A stretch of DNA of 48,188 nucleotides from NCBI GenBank assembly GCA_011192125.1, contig DUEL01000014.1, forward strand, positions 4,837-53,024, given 5' to 3'. A program made the translations under genes and the position numbers. This stretch comes from Thermoflexia bacterium. Its GTDB lineage: Bacteria; Chloroflexota; Anaerolineae; B4-G1; DUEL01. A model generated the notes under the pieces. The model did no database searches. It had not been told where the DNA came from and worked only from the letters and a program-made list of their open reading frames with translations. Below are positions 31,315-39,151 of this stretch, in pieces; position 1 is the stretch's first letter, and each line of letters begins with the position of its first letter.

Positions 31315-32472
31315 TTGCGCATTGGGCAACTCACCGACTGTTACAAACCGGTGATCAACGGCGTGACCCACTTCGTCTCCCTCCACAAACGGGTCCTGGA
31401 ATCCTGGGGTCACGAGGTCTACGTCTTCACTCTCGGCAACGTGGACTATCCCGACGACGAGCCCCGCGTCATTCGCTCGCCCGCTGTCCCGCTCTCCGAT
31501 ACTGGCTATCACCTGAGTTTCCGGTACTCCCGACACGCCCGACAGCTGGCAGCGACGATGGATGTGCTTCACATCCACCACCCCTTCCTGGCCGGACGGC
31601 AGGCCGTGCAGATCGTGCAGGAGACAGGGATCCCTCTCGTCTTTACCAACCACACCCGTTACCACCTCCAGGCTCGCTACTACCTTCCCTTTATCCCGGA
31701 CGAACTCTCCGATGGGTTTCTTAAGGCGTATCTCTCCCGCTTCACCGCCCTGTGCGACCTGATCGTCGTTCCGGCGCGAGGTGTCGCGGACTGGCTGCGA
31801 GAGATTGGCGTGGAGGCTCCTATCGAGGTCATCCCCAACGGGGTCGACGTGGAGCGCATCGCCCATCCCCCGGCCCCCCTCTCCAAGGCGGACGTCGGCC
31901 TGCCGGAGGAGGCCGTGGTCGCTATCTGGGTGGGGCGGATCGGTCCGGAGAAGAACCTGGAGTTCCTCCTGCGGGCCTTCAACCGCGCCGCAGCGGAGGT
32001 GCCGTCCCTCTACCTGCTCATCGTCGGCGATGGGCCCAAACGGGACGATCTGGAGGAGTTCGCCCATTGGGCAGGCCTGGATGGGCGCGTCCGGATGGTC
32101 GGCGCGGTGCCCTACGAGGAGGTCCCTAACTGGCTGGCGATGGCCGACTTCTTCGCCATCACCTCAACAGCAGAGTCCCACCCCCTCTCCCTGCTGGAGG
32201 CCCTGGCCGCCGGACTTCCAGCCCTCGGGATCGCCGCGCTTGGGGTGGAAGATAGCGTGATCGATGGCGAGAACGGCTTGCTTTGTCCCGAAGACGTAGA
32301 TGCGTTCGCCCAGCGGATGGTACGCCTGGCGACGGACGGTGACCTGCGGGCCCGCCTGTCCGCGGGGGCCCGACAAAGCCGTCACCGGTTCGACATCCGC
32401 AATACCTCCGCCCAGTTGCTCGCCCACTACGAGCGGCTCGTGGAGGGACACCGCCGAAGAAGGAATGGCTAG
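31315..32472 (+). CDS. GT4-family glycosyltransferase
   Basis: A 385-residue GT-B glycosyltransferase of family 4. The N-terminal domain has the acceptor-side LRIGQLTDCYKPVINGV start and LHIHHPFLAG; the C-terminal donor domain has AIWVGRIGPEKNLEFLL, LLIVGDGPK and the E-x7-E motif in ESHPLSLLEALAAG. It resembles diacylglycerol glucosyltransferases and other glycolipid enzymes. The best start is the TTG at 31315, 8 nt after AAGGAG; the GTG at 31288 is inside a CACAGAG repeat and has no binding site. The reading frame overlaps the following nuclease-like gene by 8 bp. Confidence 0.9.
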   Translation: MRIGQLTDCYKPVINGVTHFVSLHKRVLESWGHEVYVFTLGNVDYPDDEPRVIRSPAVPLSDTGYHLSFRYSRHARQLAATMDVLHIHHPFLAGRQAVQIVQETGIPLVFTNHTRYHLQARYYLPFIPDELSDGFLKAYLSRFTALCDLIVVPARGVADWLREIGVEAPIEVIPNGVDVERIAHPPAPLSKADVGLPEEAVVAIWVGRIGPEKNLEFLLRAFNRAAAEVPSLYLLIVGDGPKRDDLEEFAHWAGLDGRVRMVGAVPYEEVPNWLAMADFFAITSTAESHPLSLLEALAAGLPALGIAALGVEDSVIDGENGLLCPEDVDAFAQRMVRLATDGDLRARLSAGARQSRHRFDIRNTSAQLLAHYERLVEGHRRRRNG

Positions 32473-32839
32473 AGGGCGGGTCGGACTGGGCCGCCGCGGG
32501 GAGATGCTGGCCGCGCAGACGCTGGCCCGCCAGGGCTACGAGATCGTGGTCCGAAACTGGCGATGCGAGGCCGGAGAGGTGGACATCGTGGCCCGAAAGG
32601 ACGGGGTCTGGCACTTCGTCGAGGTGCGAACCCGGCGCGGCCGGGACTTCGGCACCCCTGAGGAATCGCTGACGCCCCCCAAGCGGGCCCGGATGATCGC
32701 CGTGGCCGAACACTACCTGGCGGCGCACGGCCTGGAGGACGTGGACTGGCGGCTGGATCTGGTAGCGGTGGAGATGGACCAGGCGGGGCGGCTGGTGCGG
32801 ATGGAGATGATAGAGAACATCGTGGAGGAGCCGTTGTGA
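32465..32839 (+). CDS. UPF0102 (YraN-like) putative endonuclease
   Basis: A 124-residue protein of the YraN/UPF0102 family with a restriction-endonuclease-type core: GRRGEMLAAQTLARQGYEIV, then GEVDIVARKDGVWHFVEVR, which provides the D-(x)n-E-x-K/R-type metal site. Members are linked to DNA processing, but the role is not well defined. The ATG at 32465 after GAAGAAGGA overlaps the GT4 stop. Its own stop overlaps the next start (GTGA). Confidence 0.88.
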   Translation: MARGRVGLGRRGEMLAAQTLARQGYEIVVRNWRCEAGEVDIVARKDGVWHFVEVRTRRGRDFGTPEESLTPPKRARMIAVAEHYLAAHGLEDVDWRLDLVAVEMDQAGRLVRMEMIENIVEEPL

Positions 32840-33237
32840 CCGGCCCTAAGAGAAGAGAACAAATGGGAGGGCCTCGTCTCCGGAAGGACATTCTCGGGCG
32901 GGTTGGCCTGGCGGTGCTGGGAGGGCACCTGCTGGCCGTCGCCATCTGCTTCCTCGACGGCCGATGGACCTGGATGAGATTTGCCGTCTCGCTCCAATAC
33001 GTCGCGATAGGGGCCCTCGTCGTGGGCGCGGCGGGGGTACTCTCTCAGACCTTCGCCAGCCCCCGTTACCGGCAATTCAACTGGTGGCTACCTCACAGCC
33101 ACATCCTGCGGGATCCGGAGTTCCTCCGTTACCTGAAAGAGGAGCGGAAACGGGCCTTTCGGTTCCTTGCACTCTCCTCCCTGGTCGCCGCGATCCTCTA
33201 CGGGAGCAGTCGGGTCATCCTTTGCGGGATCGGGTAG
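32836..33237 (+). CDS. small membrane protein, unknown
   Basis: A 133-residue protein with three hydrophobic stretches (about 22-42, 55-75 and 108-128) separated by a WWLPHSHILRDPEFLRYLKEE segment. No family is recognised. The GTG at 32836 overlaps the upstream stop by 4 bp; an ATG at 32863 is an alternative. Position between the YraN-like gene and miaA, all in one direction, suggests one transcript. Confidence 0.65.
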   Translation: MTGPKRREQMGGPRLRKDILGRVGLAVLGGHLLAVAICFLDGRWTWMRFAVSLQYVAIGALVVGAAGVLSQTFASPRYRQFNWWLPHSHILRDPEFLRYLKEERKRAFRFLALSSLVAAILYGSSRVILCGIG

Positions 33238-33280
33238 GAATGCCCTCGCGCCTTCACACCGGTAGGCCAAGGAGGTCGTA

Positions 33281-34213
33281 GTGGAGCAGCACCCCCTACT
33301 GGTCATCGTCGGCCCTACCGCCGTCGGCAAGACCGCCCTCTCCCTCTACCTGGGTGAGCGGCTGGAAGGGGAGGTGGTCTCCGCCGACTCCCGCCTCTTC
33401 TACCGGGGGATGGACATCGGCACGGCCAAGCCGACCCCCGAGGAGCGGGCCCGCGTGCCACACCACCTCATCGACATCGCCGACCCCGACGAGACGGTGG
33501 GCCTGGCCGAGTTCAAGCGGATGGCGGAGGAGGCCATCGCCGATGTGCACGCCCGTGGACGCCTGCCGATGCTGGTGGGCGGCACCGGTCAGTACGTGCG
33601 GGCCGTGGTGGAGGGGTGGACCCCCCCCGCCGTCCCGCCGAACCCCGCGCTACGGGCCGAACTGGAGGAGCAGGCCCGGCGGGAGGGGGCTGAGGCCCTC
33701 CACGCCCGCCTCGCCTCTCTCGACCCCGAGGCAGCCGCCCAGATCGACCCCCGTAACGTCCGCCGGGTGATCCGCGCGCTGGAGGTCTGCCTGACGACGG
33801 GGAAGCCCTTTTCGGCCCAGCGGAGACGAATCCCGCCCCCGTACCGGATCCTCCAGATCGGGCTGACGATGGACCGAGAGGCCCTCTACGCCCGCGCCGA
33901 CGCCCGCATCGAATCGATGATGAAGGCCGGTCTGCTGGAGGAGGTCCGACGACTGGTGGAGGCGGGGTATGGATGGGACCTCCCCTCAATGTCCAGCGTG
34001 GGGTACGCCCAGTTTCGGCCCTACTTCGAAGGGAAAGCAACGCTAGAGGAAGTCGTGACCGAGATCAAACGGGCCACCCGTCGTCTCATCCGCCACCAGT
34101 ACAACTGGTTCCGCCTCAGCGACCCGCGCATCCATTGGTTCGACGTGAGCCGCACCCCGCCGGAAACGATCGAGGCCTTCGCGCGGAGATGGCTTGAGGC
34201 CTCGGAGGGGTAG
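33281..34213 (+). CDS. miaA: tRNA dimethylallyltransferase MiaA
   Basis: A 310-residue enzyme that adds an isopentenyl group to A37 of tRNAs reading UNN codons. The P-loop is GPTAVGKTALSL; it is followed by SADSRLFYRGMDIGTAKP, HHLIDIADPDE and LVGGTGQYVRAVVEGW. The DSRLFYRG segment replaces the more common DSxQVYRG. The C-terminal helical tRNA-binding part ends KRATRRLIRHQYNWFR. The start is GTG at 33281, after GGAGGTCGTA. The isoprenoid donor it uses would come from the pathway to which the mvaD at the right end of the window belongs. It converges on the PAP2 gene. Confidence 0.94.
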   Translation: MEQHPLLVIVGPTAVGKTALSLYLGERLEGEVVSADSRLFYRGMDIGTAKPTPEERARVPHHLIDIADPDETVGLAEFKRMAEEAIADVHARGRLPMLVGGTGQYVRAVVEGWTPPAVPPNPALRAELEEQARREGAEALHARLASLDPEAAAQIDPRNVRRVIRALEVCLTTGKPFSAQRRRIPPPYRILQIGLTMDREALYARADARIESMMKAGLLEEVRRLVEAGYGWDLPSMSSVGYAQFRPYFEGKATLEEVVTEIKRATRRLIRHQYNWFRLSDPRIHWFDVSRTPPETIEAFARRWLEASEG

Positions 34214-34231
34214 CGATTAGGGGCAGCGATC

Positions 34232-35113
34232 CTACCCCCTATCCGCCAGTCGGAGGCGCACGAACACCCAGGGCGCGCCCAGCCCACCCCACAGACCAAC
34301 TAGCCCGTAGCGGACGAACCGGAAGAGGAGGGCCGGTTCCAAGCTGGCGAAACCGATCCGAAGTCCCATCCACAGCCCGAAGAGGACGAGCACGCCCAGC
34401 AGGTATCGCAGCACCCGCTTCCATCCCGCGCCGCCGCTGTCGAAGCTCACCCAGCGACGTTCCAGGACGAAGCCCGCACCCATCCCCGCCATCGTCGCGC
34501 CCGTGGTGACCCCGTCGGTGGTGGGGAACAGGAAGACCAGCAAGAGGGGCACACCCAGCGCCAGGCCCAGTTGCCAGGCAAGCCCCTTCTCTTCCAACCA
34601 CCTCTCCCCCTTAGGCTCCGCCCACAGGTAGAGGAATAACAGCGCTGCACCGATGAGATAGCCGCCCAAGAGGTCGGTCGGGAAGTGGACCCCCAGGTAG
34701 ACGCGGGAGAGAGGGACCAGGATCATCAGGAGAGCAGCCAGGATCCAGAGCCAGGTGCGTCGAAACTGGGAGGCCAGGTATCCCCAGACGACCGTCGCGC
34801 TCTGTGTGTGACCGCTAGGGAGGCCACCGCCTCCCGCTTCGGTCAGCGGTCGCACCCGGTCGGTATACTCGAACGGGCGCGGTTGGCCCGCCACCACCTT
34901 CGCCACCGCGTTCAGGTAGGCCGAGAAGAGGAACAACACCGTCAGCCGAGCCCCCACCCGCCGGTCCAGGCACCAGTAGACCAGAGGAAGGAGCAGGAGG
35001 AAGAACTCCTCTTCTCCCAGGAAGGTGAAGAATTTGAACGGGAGGTCCAGCGTCGGGCTGAACTGCTGGAACCAGATGATCACCTCCACTCCCCAGTCCA
35101 GGACGTTTTGCAT
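34232..35113 (-). CDS. PAP2-family membrane phosphatase
   Basis: A 293-residue polytopic phosphatase. The three PAP2 catalytic motifs are present: KVVAGQPRPF (K-x6-RP), GLPSGHTQSA (PSGH) and SRVYLGVHFPTD (SR-x5-H-x3-D). The final third adds four membrane segments. Likely substrates are undecaprenyl pyrophosphate or phosphatidic acid. The ATG at 35113 follows AAAGGAGGACCGACCG. It lies 52 bp downstream of the PEP/pyruvate-binding gene, in the same direction. Confidence 0.9.
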   Translation of the reverse strand: MQNVLDWGVEVIIWFQQFSPTLDLPFKFFTFLGEEEFFLLLLPLVYWCLDRRVGARLTVLFLFSAYLNAVAKVVAGQPRPFEYTDRVRPLTEAGGGGLPSGHTQSATVVWGYLASQFRRTWLWILAALLMILVPLSRVYLGVHFPTDLLGGYLIGAALLFLYLWAEPKGERWLEEKGLAWQLGLALGVPLLLVFLFPTTDGVTTGATMAGMGAGFVLERRWVSFDSGGAGWKRVLRYLLGVLVLFGLWMGLRIGFASLEPALLFRFVRYGLVGLWGGLGAPWVFVRLRLADRG

Positions 35114-35165
35114 CGGTCGGTCCTCCTTTCCGCTCTGGCTGCCCCTACAGGGGATGACGACCGTC

Positions 35166-37508
35166 TTACGACGCCTCGTACCGCCGAAGATAAGCGAGGG
35201 CTTGCTCCTCCTTGGCGTTCATAATGACTTCCAGCAACTTGCCGCCGCTCACCGCCTGCACGTCGATGACCTTCACATATTGAGCGTAGGGCGCATCCTC
35301 CGGGAGAAGGTCTGGCAGGATGTTGGGCGAATGCTCAAAGAAGGCCTGGTTGAAGATGGCCTCCTCGTCGTCGGGATAGAGCGCGAGGGGGTAGATGTTG
35401 GCCTCCACCAGATCCTGGAAGAAGTGGGTGCCGTAGGAGGCTTCGGGCGTTCCGTCTGGACCCGCGAACGCCACCTCGATCAGCATCAGCGTGTTGTAGA
35501 TGTCGGCGTAGCCCACCCTGACCCCCAGGTCGAGGTTGGCCGTCCCCCACCGGCCCGGACCGATGAGGATGAACCGTCGTCCTTCCAACTGGCGATTCAG
35601 CCGTCCAACGACCCGACCGATCTCCTGCTTGGTCGCGTGGTCGGGGATCTGATGGTACCGCTTGGGATCCACGTAGACCACGTATTCGATTCGCTCGACG
35701 AGGCCATCAGGGACGAGGCGGGTGGCAGAGAAGATGACATCTTCCTGAGGGACATAAGAGGGGAAGTCGCGGACGGGGCGGGTCTCCCGGCGGCTGAGAG
35801 GCCGACACTGGAGGAGGTGCACGATCGGCACGACTCGCCCTCCCTCACGGCGGATCTCCATCGTGAACTCGATGTCCACCGGTCGACCGTAGGCCCGCTC
35901 CAGTTTGGTCAGGATGGCCTTCATCAGCGGCACGAAGTCGGTTTCTCGGAGCAGTCGATCGAAGGTGAGGATCATCCGATCGGACGCAAGCCCCGGCCGA
36001 CGGAACTGAAGGGGTTGAATGTACCCCTCTTTCTCGATAGACACCAACCACTCGATCCCGGGGAAGCGGGCGTGGAGGATCTCGGAGAGCGGAAGCGTGA
36101 CCAGCCGGTTCTCCTCCAGATCGATCACGTCCACAAAGTGCTGAGAATACTTCTTGATCTCGGCGAGCGTGATCTCCGGACGGAGGTGGGGGTGGCTGAG
36201 AGCGACCATCCGAGGGTAGTCGCCGGATACCCGCTCCACCGCCCGGGTACCCAGGCCGAAGACGATCCGCATGAAGCCATCCTCCCTGCGGATGATGTGG
36301 CTCCAGCGGAAGGGGTTGCGCCCGAAAGCCACCCCGGCGATCGTAGGGAAGAAATATCGACCGTGTCGTGCCCCCTCCACCCGCTGGATCAGGACGGCCA
36401 TCCGCTCATCGTAGTCCACCAGTCCCACCTGTCGGCGATACAGAAGGGCGTCCGGGTTCAGGGTGCTGGCGTACACCTGGCGCACCGCGTCCAGTAACGC
36501 CCGGAGGTTCTCCTCAGGGGTCCCCTGGTTGGGGCAGAAGACGCTTTCGTACTTACCAGCGAAGGAGTAACCGAAGTTGTCCTCCAGAAGACTGGACGAG
36601 CGAACGATCAAGGGAGCTTTGCCCACCTCCTTCACCAGGTCCCGCAACCGCTCCACAACCCGCTCGGGGAACCGCCCCTGCATAAACGACTGCCGTATCT
36701 CCGGGTAGTCCTCCTCGATCTCCTCCTTCGTCTTATACTTCTGGTCGGAGAATCGGTACAGGTCGTTCAGGGCCATAAACTCGTAGAAGACGTCGGCGCC
36801 GATGAAGTAGGAATCGGGGATCACCACCCGCTGGGCGAGGGGGAAGGGATCCTCCGGATCCGGCTCGTGGAGGATCTTGTAGGCCAGCAGCATCCCGGCG
36901 GCCTTGCCCCCGATCTTCCCTCTACCGATGCGGCGCTGGTAGATCTTCTTCAGATCGGAAACGTCGAAGTGCTTCCGCGCCACCCCCACGAACCCCAGTT
37001 GATCGCTGATCATCCCCCGGATGAGAACGACGATGATCTGTTGCAGGTGGTGCTGGACCTTGGCCCTCTTTTCCGGCGGAAGCCGTTCGAACTCCTCCGC
37101 CTGGGCGAAAAGCATATGCCAGGGGGCCAGTTCGGGGTTGAAGGTGAGGATGATCTCCTCATCCGGCTTACGGGCGCTGAGGACAGACCGGACGATCTCC
37201 TCGAACCGTTCGTGGGGGAGGTTCAGGGCGAAATAGAAGTCGGTGAGATGGTCACGAATGATCTCCAGCCGCTCCTCCCACACCTCCGGGCTTTCCTGAA
37301 ACGGAGGATTGTCCAACCCCTCCTTCTCCTGGGTCAGGATCGCCTTGCGCCTCACCTCCTGTTCGAACTGCTCGGGGGTGATGATACCCCGGTCGAACAG
37401 TTCCTGGCGCATCCTCTCTCGGATCTCCCGCGAGAGGATGGGGTACTCCGAAAGTTTCAGGTAGACCGCCAGGACCTTCGGCATTTCTGAGAGGTTTTCG
37501 AAGGCCAT
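35166..37508 (-). CDS. PEP/pyruvate-binding-domain protein without the phosphohistidine domain
   Basis: A 780-residue protein. The middle part resembles the ATP/PEP-grasp N-terminal domain of pyruvate phosphate dikinase and PEP synthase: GRGKIGGKAAGMLLAY, VRSSSLLEDNFGYSFAGKYESV, and FTMEIRREGGRVVPIVHLLQCRPLS. The swivelling phosphohistidine domain (GG-x-TSH) and the TIM-barrel PEP domain of the dikinase are absent. Instead about 150 N-terminal helical residues and a C-terminal domain (FILIGPGRWGTANLDLG, SYGTHFFQDLVEANIYPL) are present. It may phosphorylate or bind a different partner; its function is unknown. Tandem ATGs lie at 37511 and 37508 after AGGGGGGAG. The promoter is back-to-back with that of tadA. 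Confidence 0.8.
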   Translation of the reverse strand: MAFENLSEMPKVLAVYLKLSEYPILSREIRERMRQELFDRGIITPEQFEQEVRRKAILTQEKEGLDNPPFQESPEVWEERLEIIRDHLTDFYFALNLPHERFEEIVRSVLSARKPDEEIILTFNPELAPWHMLFAQAEEFERLPPEKRAKVQHHLQQIIVVLIRGMISDQLGFVGVARKHFDVSDLKKIYQRRIGRGKIGGKAAGMLLAYKILHEPDPEDPFPLAQRVVIPDSYFIGADVFYEFMALNDLYRFSDQKYKTKEEIEEDYPEIRQSFMQGRFPERVVERLRDLVKEVGKAPLIVRSSSLLEDNFGYSFAGKYESVFCPNQGTPEENLRALLDAVRQVYASTLNPDALLYRRQVGLVDYDERMAVLIQRVEGARHGRYFFPTIAGVAFGRNPFRWSHIIRREDGFMRIVFGLGTRAVERVSGDYPRMVALSHPHLRPEITLAEIKKYSQHFVDVIDLEENRLVTLPLSEILHARFPGIEWLVSIEKEGYIQPLQFRRPGLASDRMILTFDRLLRETDFVPLMKAILTKLERAYGRPVDIEFTMEIRREGGRVVPIVHLLQCRPLSRRETRPVRDFPSYVPQEDVIFSATRLVPDGLVERIEYVVYVDPKRYHQIPDHATKQEIGRVVGRLNRQLEGRRFILIGPGRWGTANLDLGVRVGYADIYNTLMLIEVAFAGPDGTPEASYGTHFFQDLVEANIYPLALYPDDEEAIFNQAFFEHSPNILPDLLPEDAPYAQYVKVIDVQAVSGGKLLEVIMNAKEEQALAYLRRYEAS

Positions 37509-37558
37509 CATCTCCCCCCTGGCTCATTCGCAGGACCGGCGCAGTGCTGGCTGTTCCA

Positions 37559-37575
37559 CCACAGAGGTCCGAAGG
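37559..37575. repeat. CACAGAG repeat remnant, copy 9
   Basis: Only the left end, CCACAGAGGTCCGAAGG, is kept, without a matching right arm. It lies in the leader of the PEP/pyruvate-binding-domain gene. Confidence 0.5.
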
Positions 37576-37675
37576 ACGCGGCGGCTTCCATTTTTACCGC
37601 CCTCGGTGAATTCTCCCGCCCCCTCCATAATCCCCTACGACGTAGGCGCGCGATCTCTGCCAATCGGATATGTCG

Positions 37676-37704
37676 ATTATACCACGATATGCTTCGGCTG
37701 GCAG
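37676..37704 (-). promoter_or_regulatory. promoter of the PEP/pyruvate-binding-domain gene
   Basis: On the minus strand CTGCCA (37704-37699), 17 bp, TATAAT (37681-37676). It sits 1 bp from the -35 of the opposite-facing tadA promoter. The leader of about 158 nt contains CACAGAG copy 9. Confidence 0.55.
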
Positions 37705-37705
37705 G

Positions 37706-37734
37706 TTGCCGCTCTCCCCGCCCTGTGTTATAAT
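37706..37734 (+). promoter_or_regulatory. promoter of tadA, predicted leaderless
   Basis: TTGCCG (37706-37711), 17 bp, perfect TATAAT (37729-37734). The usual +1 position, 7 nt beyond the -10, is 37741, exactly the first base of the GTG start codon. Confidence 0.7.
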
Positions 37735-37740
37735 CCCACC

Positions 37741-38229
37741 GTGGACGCTGAAGGGCTTCCTCGATGGGCCATCCCGGAGACGGATCGCCAGTGGATGGCG
37801 GAGGCCCTGGCCGAGGCGGAGAAGGCCCTGGCCCACGAGGACGTGCCGGTAGGGGCCGTCGCCGTTCGGGATGGGCGGATCGTGGGGCGTGGGCACAACC
37901 GGCGAGAGGTAGATCGGGACCCCACGGCCCATGCGGAGATGATCGCCCTGCGGGAGGCGGCCCGCACCCTGGGCGGCTGGCGGCTCCGGGGCGTCACGCT
38001 CTACTGTACACTGGAACCATGCCCCATGTGCGCAGGGGCAATGGTCCAGGCCCAGATCGACCGACTGGTCTACGGAGCGGACGATCCCAAGGCCGGGGCA
38101 GCCGGTTCGGTCGTAGAGTTGCTGCGGGAGCCCCGGTTCAACCACCGCGTTGCGGTGACGCGGGGCGTGCTGGCCGAGGAGGCGCGGACCCTTCTGAGCC
38201 GCTTCTTCGCCAGCCTGCGATCTCGCTGA
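37741..38229 (+). CDS. tadA: tRNA(adenine34) deaminase TadA
   Basis: A 162-residue zinc deaminase that converts A34 of tRNA-Arg to inosine. The zinc ligands are H64 with the catalytic E66 (TAHAEMIALREAA), C94 and C97 (LEPCPMCAGAM). The GTG at 37741 is the chosen start: the -10 box ends 6 nt before it, and any longer frame (to 37606) would begin upstream of the promoter. There is no ribosome binding site, so translation is probably leaderless. The tRNA-Ser gene follows 19 bp later. Confidence 0.92.
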   Translation: MDAEGLPRWAIPETDRQWMAEALAEAEKALAHEDVPVGAVAVRDGRIVGRGHNRREVDRDPTAHAEMIALREAARTLGGWRLRGVTLYCTLEPCPMCAGAMVQAQIDRLVYGADDPKAGAAGSVVELLREPRFNHRVAVTRGVLAEEARTLLSRFFASLRSR

Positions 38230-38248
38230 ACAACCGAGTCCACAACGC

Positions 38249-38340
38249 GGAGGGGTGCCGGAGTGGACGATCGGGACGGTCTCGAAAACCGTTGTGGCCT
38301 TTAACGGTCACCGTGGGTTCGAATCCCACCCCCTCCGCCA
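38249..38340 (+). tRNA. tRNA-Ser (anticodon CGA)
   Basis: A 92-nt type II tRNA with encoded CCA. The acceptor stem GGAGGGG pairs with CCCCTCC, and the discriminator base is G, as expected for serine. The anticodon stem ACGGT/ACCGT encloses CTCGAAA, giving anticodon CGA. A long variable arm (about 19 nt) and a normal T-loop (GTTCGAATC) are present. A terminator-like hairpin begins 3 nt after the CCA. Confidence 0.97.
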
Positions 38341-38342
38341 CA

Positions 38343-38370
38343 GCGGGCAGGGACTTCCCCTGCCCGCTTT
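38343..38370 (+). terminator. terminator after tRNA-Ser
   Basis: GCGGGCAGGG (38343-38352) and CCCTGCCCGC (38358-38367) are perfect 10 bp arms around ACTTC, followed by TTT. Confidence 0.75.
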
Positions 38371-38521
38371 CGCTGCCTGGGGAGCCATCCCTGTGGGTGT
38401 CCTCCCTTTTAGTGCGCAACGTGCCGCGGCCTCGGGTGTTTGCTGGCGCAAAATGGAAATCTGTGGCAAAATAGCCGTTTGGGACTTCAACATATTAAGA
38501 CGCTCCAAAGGGGGTTTCGTT

Positions 38522-39094
38522 ATGAAAGAATTGATCGAGATCCGCTGGCACGGTCGGGGTGGACAGGGCGTGGTCACGGCGGGAAAACTTCTGGCTGAGA
38601 CCGCCCTGGGCACCGGTCAGTACTTCCAGGCCTTCCCCGACTACGGCCCCGAGCGGATGGGAGCCCCTATCCGCTCCTACACCCGCCTCAGTTCCAAGCC
38701 CATCACCATCCACTCCCAGGTTGAGAACCCGGACATCGTGTTGGTCCTGGACCCCACGCTCCTCGGCACCGTCTCCGTGACGGAGGGGCTGAAGGAGGAC
38801 GGTATCCTGCTGGTGAACACCCCAATGAGTCCGGAGGAGGTGCGGGAGATCACCGACTTCCACACCGGCAAGGTCTTCACGGTGGATGCCAGCCACATCG
38901 CTATCGAGGAGATGGGGCGGGAGATCACCAACACGCCGATGCTGGGGGCCTTCGCCCGGGCCACGGGCCTGTTCGACCTGGACGCGTTGGAGGAGCAGAT
39001 CCGCCACTGGTTCGGCAACAAGGTCGCTCCGGAGGTGGTCGAGGCTAACATCCGAGCGATGCGCCGGGCGGCGGAGGAGGTGATGGAGGGGTAA
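38522..39094 (+). CDS. porG: 2-oxoacid:ferredoxin oxidoreductase, gamma subunit
   Basis: A 190-residue gamma subunit: EIRWHGRGGQGVVTAGKLLAE at the start, then DYGPERMGAPIRSYTRLS and NPDIVLVLDPTLL. With the three following genes it forms the four-subunit pyruvate (or other 2-oxoacid):ferredoxin oxidoreductase, which turns a 2-oxoacid and CoA into acyl-CoA, CO2 and reduced ferredoxin. The ATG at 38522 follows AAAGGGGGTTTCGTT; the frame from 38255 covers the tRNA and is false. A 57 bp gap with a perfect 10 bp hairpin separates it from the delta subunit gene. Confidence 0.92.
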   Translation: MKELIEIRWHGRGGQGVVTAGKLLAETALGTGQYFQAFPDYGPERMGAPIRSYTRLSSKPITIHSQVENPDIVLVLDPTLLGTVSVTEGLKEDGILLVNTPMSPEEVREITDFHTGKVFTVDASHIAIEEMGREITNTPMLGAFARATGLFDLDALEEQIRHWFGNKVAPEVVEANIRAMRRAAEEVMEG

Positions 39095-39125
39095 CGGAAC
39101 ACGCAACATGCGCTTCGTGTTCCGT
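39094..39125 (+). other. 10 bp perfect hairpin between porG and porD
   Basis: ACGGAACACG (39094-39103) and CGTGTTCCGT (39116-39125) around a 12-nt loop; the first arm starts at the last base of the porG stop codon. It could slow or protect the mRNA between the gamma and delta genes. There is no T-run. Confidence 0.5.
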
Positions 39126-39151
39126 AATTCATACGGAAGGAGCAAAGTACA

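Noticed and set aside
1373..37575. CACAGAG repeats as a CRISPR array
   Set aside because: Copies are dispersed kilobases apart, are inverted repeats and have no regular spacers; no cas gene is present.
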